A stretch of DNA of 47,283 nt from SBAX01 sp043806315 (GCA_043806315.1 JAZDHF010000188.1:1-47283); one strand, 5' to 3'; positions 25,501 through 34,569 are shown, counted from the stretch's first letter. Made by a program: numbers and translations. Notes: a model not told the origin generated them from the sequence alone.

Positions 25501-26913
25501 GTTCGGCGGCGGCAGTTTCATCGGCGCGTGCGTCAGTCCACCGGTGAGCGGCCCGCGGATTTGTGTCACCAGAGCATTTCCGCTCCCCGGTCCGGCGAGG
25601 GCAATCTGGATCGGCCCTTTGCGACCCCCGGCCATCTCGCCGGCGAGGGACGACGCCACTTTCCATACATTGAACACCATCATCAACAACAAGTGGGCGG
25701 CCAGGGACGCGAGCAGACATTTGGTCAGCAGACTGAGCTTGCGGTTTCGCGCACTCTTGAAAAGTCCCCACATCGTCAAAAGCAGGAGCAGGGCAAGAAA
25801 CGCCCACATCAGATTTGGCCTGACTGCCGACCAGACTGCGGCCCAGTCGATCGGCGCCCGCGCGATCGTGTCGACCTGTGTGAACACCTCGCGCGAGGTG
25901 GTCTGGTAAAGGTTGTATTCACGAGTCGCGGCGCTCGGTTCCTTGCCGGGGATCGAGGTTCGACCAGTGGAACGGTCGGAACTGAAATAAAGCGAATACC
26001 CGCCCATCGACAGTGCGGGGTCGAGCTCGTTAGCGACTGTGTTGACGGCGGGCCCCAGGTTCGTCGGCGACAGATGCTCGCCACGGAATCGGCGGGAGCG
26101 ATACAGATCGAACCCTCCCACTCCACCCGGCCGGTCGGACGCGAAGTAAATGAAGTCGCCGAAAGGACTGACCGCCGGGGCGCCCTCGTTCGACGGCGAA
26201 TTAAGGGTGCTCAGTGCGACGGCTTCACCCATGCCATGATCCGTAATGCTCGCGGAATACAGATCATACGTGCGATGGTAGAAATCCTCTCGCAGTGTCG
26301 CCGGCCAAGCATTGGGTTTGGGACTTGCAATGTCCTGCGGTTGGGGACGGTTGGACGAAAAATACAACACGCCGGCGTCGGGCGTGAGCGCCGGGCCGTA
26401 GTCGTTGTACTCCGAGTTGACCGCCGGCCCCAGGTTCGTCGGCTCCTGCCATCCGTCACGCCCCCGACGCGTAACCCAAATATCGTATCCTCCTCGTCCG
26501 CCCTCGCGGTCGCTGTAGAAGTAGAGCGACGTACCGTCGGCCGAGGGCTCCGGGCCTAAGTCGTCAGCATCCGAGTTGACGTCACTGAGCGGCTCCGGTT
26601 TCGTCCAGCCTTCGTACGTGCGCCGTGAACAGTAAATGTCCGCGTTGTGTCCCGCCTTGCCGCGGACGAAATAGAGCGTCAGGCCGTCGGCACTCATTCG
26701 CGGCTCGTAGTCGTCTCCTCCGGCATTGATGGTGTCAGCAAGTGCCGTCGGCGGCTGCCAGAGAATGTCGCGCTTCACGGCGCTGGCGACCGGCTCTTTG
26801 ATCGAGTCGGCGTCGGTGTAGAAGGAATGGGTCACCGGCCGGACTTGCCACACGACCACTGCCAGGGAAGCGATAAGGAGAGCAACCCCGCAGCCAATGA
26901 GAAACCGTTTCAT
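22558..26913 (-). CDS. Giant envelope protein: PD40 propeller, TonB-like helix, alpha-toroid, C-terminal beta domains
   Basis: 1451 residues. Layout: an N-terminal membrane helix (5-24); a periplasmic PD40/TolB-like propeller (about 50-340) with repeats such as PRMSADGLTLYFVRGK, PEPSADGTSLYFYSDREGG and PAVSPFGDFIYFASDRPGG. A helix pair follows at about 368-415, the second containing S403-LAA-H407, the S-x3-H pattern of TonB/TolA anchors. A ~450-residue Pro/Ala/Ser-rich linker leads to an alpha-alpha toroid (about 890-1208) with prenyltransferase/squalene-cyclase repeats (QWLSAHQNRDGHWSA, RWLSSRQKADGDL). A CarboxypepD_reg-like fold (about 1228-1312) and a last beta domain end the chain. The cyclase aspartate motif DXDD was not seen, so catalysis is doubtful. 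It follows exbD by 27 bases. Confidence 0.85.
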   Translation of the reverse strand: MKRFLIGCGVALLIASLAVVVWQVRPVTHSFYTDADSIKEPVASAVKRDILWQPPTALADTINAGGDDYEPRMSADGLTLYFVRGKAGHNADIYCSRRTYEGWTKPEPLSDVNSDADDLGPEPSADGTSLYFYSDREGGRGGYDIWVTRRGRDGWQEPTNLGPAVNSEYNDYGPALTPDAGVLYFSSNRPQPQDIASPKPNAWPATLREDFYHRTYDLYSASITDHGMGEAVALSTLNSPSNEGAPAVSPFGDFIYFASDRPGGVGGFDLYRSRRFRGEHLSPTNLGPAVNTVANELDPALSMGGYSLYFSSDRSTGRTSIPGKEPSAATREYNLYQTTSREVFTQVDTIARAPIDWAAVWSAVRPNLMWAFLALLLLLTMWGLFKSARNRKLSLLTKCLLASLAAHLLLMMVFNVWKVASSLAGEMAGGRKGPIQIALAGPGSGNALVTQIRGPLTGGLTHAPMKLPPPNRSGTRDEFQIAEAAVQTTVERSSISPPASIGEWSPPSDTHSDRLLVALPRPTPELPTPPSRTLETALPDVTSPIRNAEAERPLMGPTGELPRIARSTISAPTGAGDYAAMRTAIEPVTTGAGTAFSTELSFVERVSPNDAAPRGESGLHPPAPPPAVVPSYDTGAASSLALAVPAAVAGSATPQEEGAVGIAAPASPTSARAATPCSFGTTTGTVAVSLSPVSSAASAGGSGHDSSFAGDINNAVHEAAPRPSGRVAVGTDVNVPALSAAALALPGLETSGAVASARSAKNAEPSEPKPPTPSLSIGSSRAPAAGPGAGLAAVPWVAMSIARQSGDGGANERSMGLFDASSAQRDAAPARIGVGVVGSPATTELRPVSQPTKLELSLPTEEKPPENPYVQRFSDRRMEIVEQMGGSKETEGAVDLALQWLSAHQNRDGHWSAANFDQGCGQCGGETHIQADHALTGLSLLCFLGAGHTHVKAGLYRENVERALRWLSSRQKADGDLRGEETMYSHGIATIALSEAYAMTGDRQLFEPVQRAAGFIQRARNTNVGGWRYDPGQPGDTSVLGWQVMALKSASNAGVDVSGEAFDAARAWLDRVSERPRPGLYAYQPGQRPKPSMTAEGMFAQLLLGLRPDHRRMRDSVDFILQHLPHWESDASTYFWYYASLALFQHQGKEWETWNKALTEELTKHQRKDGRAAGSWDPVDEWSKIGGRIYQTALCTLMLEVYYRYLPLYFIDPATASARPDLDGEPLAVGTIRGVVTDAATHRALAGAAVRLDLPDRTPVTAFTEPDGTYMLDAPDVPDFFALSASHKGFVPQSANVERARLEGRTVTVDFALEAVSDAVLVTEAVPDVHHLGDDHFDGAINSQFQKKSEGSELAAEFELSPDSASLKFSRAEVRLLAKGVQRNHRVVINGTTLKKRLNHAPEDGRFGEFVAPFDAALLRPGKNSLQIIAAPSDSDIDDFEFVNVQVRLSP

Positions 26914-26940
26914 GGCTCGCCTGTCCGGTGAACGATGCCC

Positions 26941-27354
26941 TCAGTCCGCGAGGATCGTATCGAGATACGGTTCCTGAATGCCGCCGCCCTTGCAGATGTC
27001 CAATACGGCGACGACGTTGGCATAGGCCGTCGTTCGGTCGCCGCGCACCGTCACCTTTTGTTCGGGATTCACGGCCGCGGCCTGCGTGACGATGGTGCGC
27101 AGGTCCTCCGCCGCAATTGCCCGACCACCCACGATCATGTGCCCGTCGGCGTCTACATTGACGACGATCTCCCTGAGCATGGCGCTGATCGGGCCGCCGG
27201 CCGTCGCTCGAGGAAGGGCGATCTGCATTTCCCGCTCCGCCTGTTTGATCGTCGTCGCCAGAAGAAAAAAAACCACGAGATTAAACAGAACGTCGATCAT
27301 GGGCACAAAATCAATGTGAATGCCCGACTCCGATTCCTGAGCCTTAATCAGCAT
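26941..27354 (-). CDS. exbD: ExbD/TolR-type energy-transducing protein
   Basis: 137 residues, the usual size, preceded by a strong AGGAGG about 8 bases before the ATG. The single transmembrane helix, PMIDVLFNLVVFFLLATTI (about 18-36), contains the essential proton-path Asp. The periplasmic part (about 45-137) ends in the typical VTVRGDRTTAYANVVAVLD. With ExbB it forms the proton-driven stator complex that energises a TonB- or TolA-like protein across the envelope. It lies 12 bases after exbB and 27 bases before the giant protein that carries an S-x3-H anchor helix, the likely partner. Confidence 0.95.
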   Translation of the reverse strand: MLIKAQESESGIHIDFVPMIDVLFNLVVFFLLATTIKQAEREMQIALPRATAGGPISAMLREIVVNVDADGHMIVGGRAIAAEDLRTIVTQAAAVNPEQKVTVRGDRTTAYANVVAVLDICKGGGIQEPYLDTILAD

Positions 27355-27366
27355 GGCGCTTCCTCC

Positions 27367-28185
27367 TTATGTCGCGGGAACGGCGGCGAGCGCCGGAATG
27401 GGCAACGGCGGCGGCTCGATCGCAGTCGATCGTTCGACCACCCGCGCCGACTGCGGCGCCGACCCCGAACCAAACCGCTCCATCCATTCGATGGCCGCCG
27501 CATCGATGTCCACGATGGTGGAATCGATCTTCCCCTGCACGATGTGATACGCCACCAGAACGGGAATGGCCACCAGTAGTCCCGACGCCGTCGTCGTCCA
27601 CGCCTCGTAGATACCTTTAGCCAGAAGCTCCGTCTTGCCGAGTGCCTCGCTCGAAGCGGCGACCGCCTGAAACGTCTTTATCATTCCGAAGATCGTGCCG
27701 ACCAAGCCGAGCATTGTCGAAACCTGCGGCAGTGCGGAGAGAAGCCGCATCCTTCGCCGTAGGCGAATGACCTCCCTCTGTCCGGCCTCCTCCACGTGCT
27801 TTTCGATCTTGTCGAAAGGTTCATCTAAATGTTTGATCGCGGCGGCGAGGACGTTGCCCATTGGGCTTCCCCCGCCTTTGCAATAGTCGATCGCTTTTCT
27901 CCGGTCCGCTCGCGGTCCGTCCAGCAAGTCACTCACCCGATCGAGCAGATCCGGCGGAACGACGTTCCGTCGGCGAAGGACCAAGAGCCGCTCGATCACA
28001 ACCGTCATGGCGACAAGCGAGACCAGTCCGATGGGAATCATCGTCAAACCGCCTTTGACGACGAAGTCCCATACCGATTGAATGTTCAAGGAAACATTGG
28101 GTCCCGATCCGCCGCCGCCGGTCTGTGCGAGAATGGACTGAATGCACCCGGCCGCCATTTCCATCGTGATCGGCTGCGTCATCAT
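27367..28185 (-). CDS. exbB: MotA/TolQ/ExbB proton-channel protein
   Basis: 272 residues. A first transmembrane helix (about 44-66, GGLTMIPIGLVSLVAMTVVI) is followed by a cytoplasmic domain and the conserved helix pair. The pair shows PQVSTMLGLVGTIFGMIKTF and AWTTTASGLLVAIPVLVAYH, which hold the polar residues of the proton path. An unusual N-terminal stretch, SILAQTGGGGSGPN, resembles the processed N-terminus of many planctomycete ExbB proteins. A Pro/Ala-rich C-terminal tail is also present. It is the first channel gene of the run exbB-exbD-giant protein and starts 9 bases after the TPR protein stop, so all four genes probably form one operon. Confidence 0.95.
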   Translation of the reverse strand: MMTQPITMEMAAGCIQSILAQTGGGGSGPNVSLNIQSVWDFVVKGGLTMIPIGLVSLVAMTVVIERLLVLRRRNVVPPDLLDRVSDLLDGPRADRRKAIDYCKGGGSPMGNVLAAAIKHLDEPFDKIEKHVEEAGQREVIRLRRRMRLLSALPQVSTMLGLVGTIFGMIKTFQAVAASSEALGKTELLAKGIYEAWTTTASGLLVAIPVLVAYHIVQGKIDSTIVDIDAAAIEWMERFGSGSAPQSARVVERSTAIEPPPLPIPALAAVPAT

Positions 28186-28194
28186 TGCGCCCTT

Positions 28195-31100
28195 CTACCG
28201 TCCCGGAACCGCCGCACTGGCCGACAATTCCGTAAGTCTTTGTGTCGCCATTTTCGCCCACTGCGTTTGCTCGTACTTGTCTTCAACCTGCTGGAAATGC
28301 TGCTTCGCTTCCGTTGTCTTTCCCAACTTCTCGAAGCAGCGGGCCGCTTCATACAGCGCCGCCGCGCTCCATTCCGGATAGGCGTACAGAATGTCCACCT
28401 TCAGCAGTTCGCGCACCGCGTCCTCGTGTTTTCCCTGGGCGAAGAGACATTGCCCAATCTGAAACTGTGCCCTCGCAGCAGTCGGGCCTTGGTGCCGCTC
28501 GACCACCTTGTGATAGGCCGCCATCGCCTCGTCGTATCGCTTCTGATTCTCCCGCGCCCATCCCAGTCCGAACCGCGCCTGATACCACAGATCGCCCTCC
28601 GGAAAGCGGTCCAGATATCGGTTGAAGGCCTCTTCACTCAGTGCCCACCGTTGAAGGGCCGCCTGGCAATCGCCCAGTCGAAGCAGACTGGCGGGATATG
28701 CCGGGTCGGTGTCGAACTCCTTGACGACGCGCGCCAAATAGGGAACGGCCCGTTCACATCGATCGGTCTTGCACAGTGCGTCACCGCAGTAATAACTCGC
28801 CGATGCAAGTAATGAGGTTTTTGGGAATTGATCGATGAACTCCTCAAAGAGTCCCGCGCTTTCCTCGAATCGCCCCAGGTTGAATTCGCACACCGCCAGA
28901 CGATAGGTGCATTGCTCGACCACTTCCGCGGGCGCTTCGGCGGAGCGAGTCCTCAACGCCTCACGAAGACGCCGCAAATCCTCAGCCGCCGCGTCGAACT
29001 GTTCTTGTCCGGCCTCGATCTCCGCAATTTCGAGCATTGCGTGCAGGTCCAACGCGCCCGTCGGCTCGGCGAGGACTTGCCGATAAGCCTTCGCCGCGTC
29101 GTCGAGCTTGCCCAGCCCCCTAAGGCACCACGCTTTTTCATAGTACAGACTCACGCGTAGGGTCGGTTCGAGTTTGATCGATGCGTCGCGCTCGATCTGC
29201 TCGATGACCACCACTGCGTCGGCGGGCCGATCCTGCCGCGCAACGGCGACGGCCATCCGCGCCCGAGCTTCGCCGTTGCGCGAATGCGATGGGAATCGCT
29301 CGACGAAACGAGCGTACGCCTTTTCCGCTTCGCCGAACTGCTTCGATGCGATCAGCGCGTGGCCCTCCTGCAACAGCGCCTCCGCTTCAGTGTCGGCTCC
29401 CGCCGCAGTCTGCGCCACCCGGGCATAGAGCGAAGCGGCCTGTTGGGGATCGTTACGCTGCGCGGCGATGGCGGCCAGGTGATTCAGGGCGTGCGCCGCG
29501 AATCGCGACTCGCCGCCCTCCGCCAGAACGCTCTCAAATGCCTTCACGGCCTCATTCAACCGTCTTAGCGCAACCAACGACTGCCCACGCTCGAAAATCG
29601 CTTGCACGCGGTACGGACTCTGTGGAAAGCGGTCGATCAGCCGGTCATACGCCTGATTCGCCTCCTCCATCCGCTCCTGGCGTTGCCGCGACAGACCGAG
29701 CTTGAGAAGAGCTTCATCGGCCGAGGGTGCGTCCATCCCCGCAGACACGTATTCATTGAACCATTGCTCGGCAGGTCTCCATTCACTGCGCTGAAAGTGA
29801 ATATCGCCAAGTGCCAGAAGCGCGGGACGATAGACTTCATCCTGTTTCGCCGACGGCGCTAGTTCCGCGAACAGCGGCTCGGCCTCGTCGAATCTCTGCA
29901 TTCGATACAGGGCCGTTGCGAGTCTGAACCTGGCCTTGTTCGTCTGTGAGTCGGCGGGTCGATCCTTGAGGAATTGCCGCAGTCCCGCGACCGCCTTGTC
30001 GTAATGCTCCAAAAGGAAATCATTTTCGCATGAAAGGAACGCGACTGTCGCCGCCAGCGAATGCGTCGGGTACTGAGTGAGGAACTCTCGACAGTGGGTC
30101 TGACTGCGATCGTATCTTTGGTGCTGATGCTCGGTGACTGCGAGCAGTTGTAGGGCATCGGGAGAGAGCTCATGGTCCGTGAATCGCGTTCGGAATCCCT
30201 CCAATGCCGCAATTGCCCGCTCCGTATCACCGGCCCGAAGCAAGGCCACTCCGCGGTCGTACATCATTTCCGGAAGAAGCGGACTGGCGGAGAACTTTTG
30301 GACGGCATCTCCAAGCCGACCGGCCGCACCCGCCGCGTCGCCTAGACGCAGTTGGCACTTCGCCGTCCAGTAGGCCGCCTCGTCCGCGGCCTGGCCCTCC
30401 GCCCCGTCGAGCCGACTGAACAGCTCCAGCGCCCGATCGTATTGTCCCTGCTCAAACCAGACGCGGCCGCGTTGCAGGCGTGCCTGGAAGAGCAATGGAC
30501 TCTGCGGGAAGTCGTTCGTCAGTCGGTCGAGCGTCTCACCGGCCTCCGCATAGTCGCCTCGCTGGTACAGCAATGTCCCCAATCCTGCCAGTGCGTCGGG
30601 AACGTACCGACTGTTTTTCTGTTGGAGCACCTGCCGGTATTGCTCAATGGCCTTGGCAATCGAGTTATTCTGCTGGTGACACTGGGCCAGTAGAAAACCG
30701 GCCTGTTCGGCGAACGGACCCTGAGAGTGGGTGTGAAGCAACCGGCCGAACACCTCCGCGGCTTCGGCGTAGTCGCCCTTGCCCATGGCGGAGACGGCCC
30801 CGAAGTACTCGACGCGTTCTCGTAACGGACTGGCGGACCATTGGGTGACGAAAGTGCGGCACCGTTTGACGGCCTCTTCGTAGCGCTTATCCGCGTACAA
30901 CGCCTCGATCGCGCCCGCCGCCGCGTCGTCGGCCAGTTCGTGCTCTCCGAAGCGCTCGATGACGACGTTGAAGGCGTCGAATGCCGCCGCATTCCGTCCC
31001 CGCGCCAGATGACACTGTCCGGCAATCGTCCACGTTTCCGCCGCGTAGACGAACTCCGGGAGTTTTTGTAGGGGCGCTAGTTCGGCGACGGCCTCGTCGA

Positions 31101-31395
31101 ACTGCCCGAGGCGGAAGAGGCTCACCGCAAGACCGTAACGGGCGACCGCGGCCTTTTCGTGGTCGCCGTGCTCTGACAGGAACTTACGGTACTCCGCCGC
31201 CGCCAGTTCGTAAAGCCCGCGGTTGAGCAATCCGTTGCCGCTGAGGTAATCGCGGGCGGTGATGTCGGTCTCGTCGGCCCGCGCGTCGGATTGGGCGAGT
31301 GACAAAGGTCCGGCACGAACGAGCGTTGCGAGGATCGCCGCGAGTATCCAGCGTGCGGCCATGGAGCGGGTGGGGAGCAGGGTGGTAGACCGCAT
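28195..31395 (-). CDS. Exported TPR-repeat protein
   Basis: 1066 residues with a clear GGAGGA site before the ATG and an N-terminal signal segment (RWILAAILATLVRAGPLSLAQ). The rest is an almost unbroken array of tetratricopeptide repeats, often of the outer-membrane-lipoprotein/CpoB-BamD type, such as AAAEYRKFLSEHGDHEKA and AEEAFNRYLDRFPEGDLWYQ variants. I count well over twenty units. The protein probably sits in the periplasm as a scaffold. Position next to exbB, exbD and a propeller-bearing protein recalls the Tol-Pal operon, where CpoB is a TPR protein; homology to CpoB beyond the repeat type is not shown. No catalytic domain was seen. Confidence 0.9.
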   Translation of the reverse strand: MRSTTLLPTRSMAARWILAAILATLVRAGPLSLAQSDARADETDITARDYLSGNGLLNRGLYELAAAEYRKFLSEHGDHEKAAVARYGLAVSLFRLGQFDEAVAELAPLQKLPEFVYAAETWTIAGQCHLARGRNAAAFDAFNVVIERFGEHELADDAAAGAIEALYADKRYEEAVKRCRTFVTQWSASPLRERVEYFGAVSAMGKGDYAEAAEVFGRLLHTHSQGPFAEQAGFLLAQCHQQNNSIAKAIEQYRQVLQQKNSRYVPDALAGLGTLLYQRGDYAEAGETLDRLTNDFPQSPLLFQARLQRGRVWFEQGQYDRALELFSRLDGAEGQAADEAAYWTAKCQLRLGDAAGAAGRLGDAVQKFSASPLLPEMMYDRGVALLRAGDTERAIAALEGFRTRFTDHELSPDALQLLAVTEHQHQRYDRSQTHCREFLTQYPTHSLAATVAFLSCENDFLLEHYDKAVAGLRQFLKDRPADSQTNKARFRLATALYRMQRFDEAEPLFAELAPSAKQDEVYRPALLALGDIHFQRSEWRPAEQWFNEYVSAGMDAPSADEALLKLGLSRQRQERMEEANQAYDRLIDRFPQSPYRVQAIFERGQSLVALRRLNEAVKAFESVLAEGGESRFAAHALNHLAAIAAQRNDPQQAASLYARVAQTAAGADTEAEALLQEGHALIASKQFGEAEKAYARFVERFPSHSRNGEARARMAVAVARQDRPADAVVVIEQIERDASIKLEPTLRVSLYYEKAWCLRGLGKLDDAAKAYRQVLAEPTGALDLHAMLEIAEIEAGQEQFDAAAEDLRRLREALRTRSAEAPAEVVEQCTYRLAVCEFNLGRFEESAGLFEEFIDQFPKTSLLASASYYCGDALCKTDRCERAVPYLARVVKEFDTDPAYPASLLRLGDCQAALQRWALSEEAFNRYLDRFPEGDLWYQARFGLGWARENQKRYDEAMAAYHKVVERHQGPTAARAQFQIGQCLFAQGKHEDAVRELLKVDILYAYPEWSAAALYEAARCFEKLGKTTEAKQHFQQVEDKYEQTQWAKMATQRLTELSASAAVPGR

Positions 31396-31561
31396 GAATA
31401 GTCCTCCGAATGCGGGCGCGGCGGGCGCCGGCTGCGCCCGTCGCCGCCCGACACTGATCGTACGCTCACTTGGACCGAAGGTAGGACGGAATCCTTCCGA
31501 ACCCGACTTACGGGTCGGTTTATTTCACTGCTCGATGCTCGTCACCCCGCCGATCTGAAGC

Positions 31562-34543
31562 TCATTCATCGTCGGAATGCGAGGCCGGGGGCGTTTCCGC
31601 CGCGTCTTCCCCGTGCGTCTGTCCGGTCAGCGACTGCATCGCCGCATCGAGCGCCGGTTGCAGCGCGTTCCACCATTCGCCGGCCGGGTTTTCCACGGAG
31701 GCGTGGCTGCCGTCGTCGTCATTGTCTTCCTCCGTCGCTTCCTGTTCGGCCTGGCGGAGTTCCTCTTCGAGTTGCTCGAGACGATTCTCGGCCTCACGAG
31801 CCTGGTCTTCGGCTTCTCGCGCTCGATCTTCAATGGCGCGGGCCCGGTTCTCGAGTTGGTTTTTCTGGAGTTCCACCGCTTCAGACTGGTGGCGGAGAGC
31901 GAGCGCCTGGCGTTCCAGGTCCAATCGCCGTTCCTGGTTCGATTCCTTGTCGACACGTTCCGCGGCGTGCTCCGCCTGCTCCCGCAGTCTGTCAACCTGC
32001 TCGGCCAGATTTTCGGCTTGCTCGTTCAGGTTTTCGGCTTCACGTTCCAAGGCTTCCTGCGTTTCGGCCTTTACCGTCGCGTCAATCTTGATCTCATCCA
32101 TCCGCGCGCCGGTCTTCGCCCGACGCTTTTCCAGCCTCTCGATCGCCTTGGCCCGTTGCTTGGTCGCCTTCTCGATCTGCTTCGCAATTCGCCTACGATC
32201 GACGATCACGCGCCGATCACCGTCGTCGCCCGATGCGCCGCTCTCACCCCTCCGCTCCGCAGACGGGTCAATCATGTGAACGAACGCCGCGAAGATTCGG
32301 TGCTGTCGGTCCGTGGCATGGACCTCGAGTGCGTTCTCCTGTCGACGGACCAGGATCGGCACGTCCGACCGGGACATCAACTGGGTTAGCGCCTCGAGCT
32401 TCCCTTGGGGCAGCGCATAAACGCGGGGGAACACTTCGCCCCCCTCGTTGCTCTCGCCGGGACCCGACCCGGAGCCGATTCCCGGAAGCATCGGCGGTTG
32501 CGGGGGCATCGGCGGCATCGGGGGCACCGGCGGCATGGCCGGCATTGGCGGTTGCGCTGCACGGGGCGCACGCGGGGGTCGCGGCGCCTGCGGCGGACGT
32601 GGAGTGTGTTCGCCCGGACCGTCGCCCTCGTTGCGACGCTCGAGAGACTCGCTCAGGCGTTCGAGTTGCTCCTCCAGACGTGCCAGCTCCTCTTCGAGCC
32701 GATTCAATCGCTCTTCCTGGTCGCCGCTGCGCCCGGCCGCCAGCGCGAACGGCGCCACGCGCCCAATCGCGATCGCGGGAAGCACGCGACCGGGTTGCAC
32801 CACCATGCCGCCATCCGGCGCATCACCCGGTCCGTCATGTCGCCGGTTGGCCAGGTGTTGCTCGTACGTGGTCGCCACACTGGGTTGGGCCGCCGGCGCC
32901 GGCGTCGCCGCGGCAGCCGCGGTCGCCCGCGGAGTCGCAACGGCGGCCGCCGTCGCTTTCACGCACGGCGTCGCGCAGGGCTTGCCCGCCTCCTTCGCCG
33001 CTTTGTCCTCATTCGGAGAGGACTGTGCGGGCGAGGCCAGCCATCCCGTCGTTGCCATCATCAGGACCAATGCCAGTCCCGACGCCGATAGTCTTGGTTT
33101 CACGCTTTCCGTCATCACCATCGTCAGTCTCCTTGCAAACCGCCTGGCTCGCCCTGTGGTTACACCAATGCCCAGCGCGGGCACGGGTTCGTTCTCATCC
33201 GCAACGTATTGTCGGGTCACCAAGAGTGCTTCGGCATAGGCCCGTCGGGTCCGCGGAAGAAGCGACGTGACCCATGCGTCGCAACACACTTCCGCCTCCG
33301 CGTGCAGCCGTCGCCGCGCCCACCACACCAACGGATGCCACCAGTACAGGCTCCCGATGATCCCATCGGCCCACGACACCCAGTGGTCGTAGCGTCGCAC
33401 GTGCGCCAATTCATGGAACACGACGGCCCGGCGTCCGGGATCGTCAAGCTGCGACCAAAGCGGCGCCGGTAGGATCAGCCGAGGCCGTGGACCGCACCAG
33501 ATCATCGGCGACAACCGACCGTCGACCATCAGCGTCTCCGGTACGCGCCGGAGTCCAATCTGTTGACAAGCCGTCTCCACAACTCGCGTCACGGAGCCCG
33601 GTGCGGGCAACGCCTGCGACAATCGCCGACGGAACCGAAGCACCCGCAGCGCGGCAACGAGTACGAGCAGTGCCGTTCCCGCCACCCAAACGGCACCCGG
33701 TAGGGGTGGAAGGGCCGTGACCGCGTCGCGGACCGCAAGCAACCCCGCCGCCCACACCCGCCAATCGGGACCGCCGGAAATCGGCGAGAGGGCCGGTGCT
33801 TCGTGGCCGCCCACATTCGCCAAAGGCGGATTGTTCTTGAGATCGTCGAGCGTCCCGGCGACCGCGGAGACCCCAACCGTGGGCCTGCCACGGGCCGCCT
33901 TCGAGCCCCCTGTCCCTTCCACGGAGACGGGTGGAGCTAGCGTCAAAACTCGTACATTACGCGGAGCAGTGGCCTCAATCTGTACATGGATATCACTCCC
34001 CCGGTCGGATATCTTCGTTTTTTCCGACGCCTTCTTCGCGTCGGAGAGCGGCCCGACAGCGCCGGTCGCCTGGGCGAGCACATCCGGCGATCGCGACGCT
34101 GTGCGGGCTGCTATCCTTGGTGAAGGAAGGGGGGAGGATATCGGCGTCGCCGGAGCGGGCTTTTTGTCCGGCTCCGGGCCTGTTTTCTCAGTTGGCTTCC
34201 GCGGCCCGGGGCGAACCGCTTCCTCATTCAGAACCCCAAGCGCAAGCGCGGGGCCTTGTCCAGGCGCCGCAGCTCCGGGCTCTGATACCGCCCCACCCGT
34301 GGAGGGATCGACCTCCGGCGAGAGGAGCGGCGTCACCCAGGTCGACACCAGTTGCGGCGTGGGCGGATCGGGAAGGAGCGGCGGCGTCACCAGCCATGCG
34401 AGCACCACCAGCCACATCGTATGCCGCGTCGCCGGGCGGCAGGGGATGCACCGGCAGACGCCCGCGGTGAGCAGCACAAGCGGAATCGCGGTCAGCCCGT
34501 TCCGCCACAGTAGATCAGTCGTCAGGGAAGCCCAGTCGGCCAT
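31562..34543 (-). CDS. BlaR1-like M56 membrane metallopeptidase with coiled-coil sensor region
   Basis: 993 residues. Two N-terminal membrane helices (about 15-60) are followed by a Pro/Ala-rich insert. Another helix near 285-300 precedes the M56 zinc peptidase domain with FHELAHVRRYDHW (HExxH, about 375) and a downstream EAEVCCDAW (Glu ligand). A last helix lies near 490-505. In classical BlaR1 the C-terminus is a penicillin-binding sensor; here no SxxK/SxN transpeptidase domain is visible. Instead there is a Pro-rich tract (PMPAMPPVPPMPPMPPQPP) and long coiled coils at about 605-650 and 820-960. It presumably cleaves or signals to BlaI, encoded 26 bases upstream. What it senses is unknown. 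Confidence 0.87.
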   Translation of the reverse strand: MADWASLTTDLLWRNGLTAIPLVLLTAGVCRCIPCRPATRHTMWLVVLAWLVTPPLLPDPPTPQLVSTWVTPLLSPEVDPSTGGAVSEPGAAAPGQGPALALGVLNEEAVRPGPRKPTEKTGPEPDKKPAPATPISSPLPSPRIAARTASRSPDVLAQATGAVGPLSDAKKASEKTKISDRGSDIHVQIEATAPRNVRVLTLAPPVSVEGTGGSKAARGRPTVGVSAVAGTLDDLKNNPPLANVGGHEAPALSPISGGPDWRVWAAGLLAVRDAVTALPPLPGAVWVAGTALLVLVAALRVLRFRRRLSQALPAPGSVTRVVETACQQIGLRRVPETLMVDGRLSPMIWCGPRPRLILPAPLWSQLDDPGRRAVVFHELAHVRRYDHWVSWADGIIGSLYWWHPLVWWARRRLHAEAEVCCDAWVTSLLPRTRRAYAEALLVTRQYVADENEPVPALGIGVTTGRARRFARRLTMVMTESVKPRLSASGLALVLMMATTGWLASPAQSSPNEDKAAKEAGKPCATPCVKATAAAVATPRATAAAAATPAPAAQPSVATTYEQHLANRRHDGPGDAPDGGMVVQPGRVLPAIAIGRVAPFALAAGRSGDQEERLNRLEEELARLEEQLERLSESLERRNEGDGPGEHTPRPPQAPRPPRAPRAAQPPMPAMPPVPPMPPMPPQPPMLPGIGSGSGPGESNEGGEVFPRVYALPQGKLEALTQLMSRSDVPILVRRQENALEVHATDRQHRIFAAFVHMIDPSAERRGESGASGDDGDRRVIVDRRRIAKQIEKATKQRAKAIERLEKRRAKTGARMDEIKIDATVKAETQEALEREAENLNEQAENLAEQVDRLREQAEHAAERVDKESNQERRLDLERQALALRHQSEAVELQKNQLENRARAIEDRAREAEDQAREAENRLEQLEEELRQAEQEATEEDNDDDGSHASVENPAGEWWNALQPALDAAMQSLTGQTHGEDAAETPPASHSDDE

Positions 34544-34569
34544 CCCTCGTCTCCCATCGGCATCGGCCG

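Noticed and set aside
25381..26559. 392-codon plus-strand frame opposite the giant envelope gene
   Set aside because: Lies antisense to PD40 repeats and linker with no motif, signal or ribosome-binding site.
22558..26913. Functional squalene-hopene cyclase
   Set aside because: The toroid repeats are present, but the DXDD catalytic motif was not seen and the domain is inside a membrane-anchored multi-domain protein.
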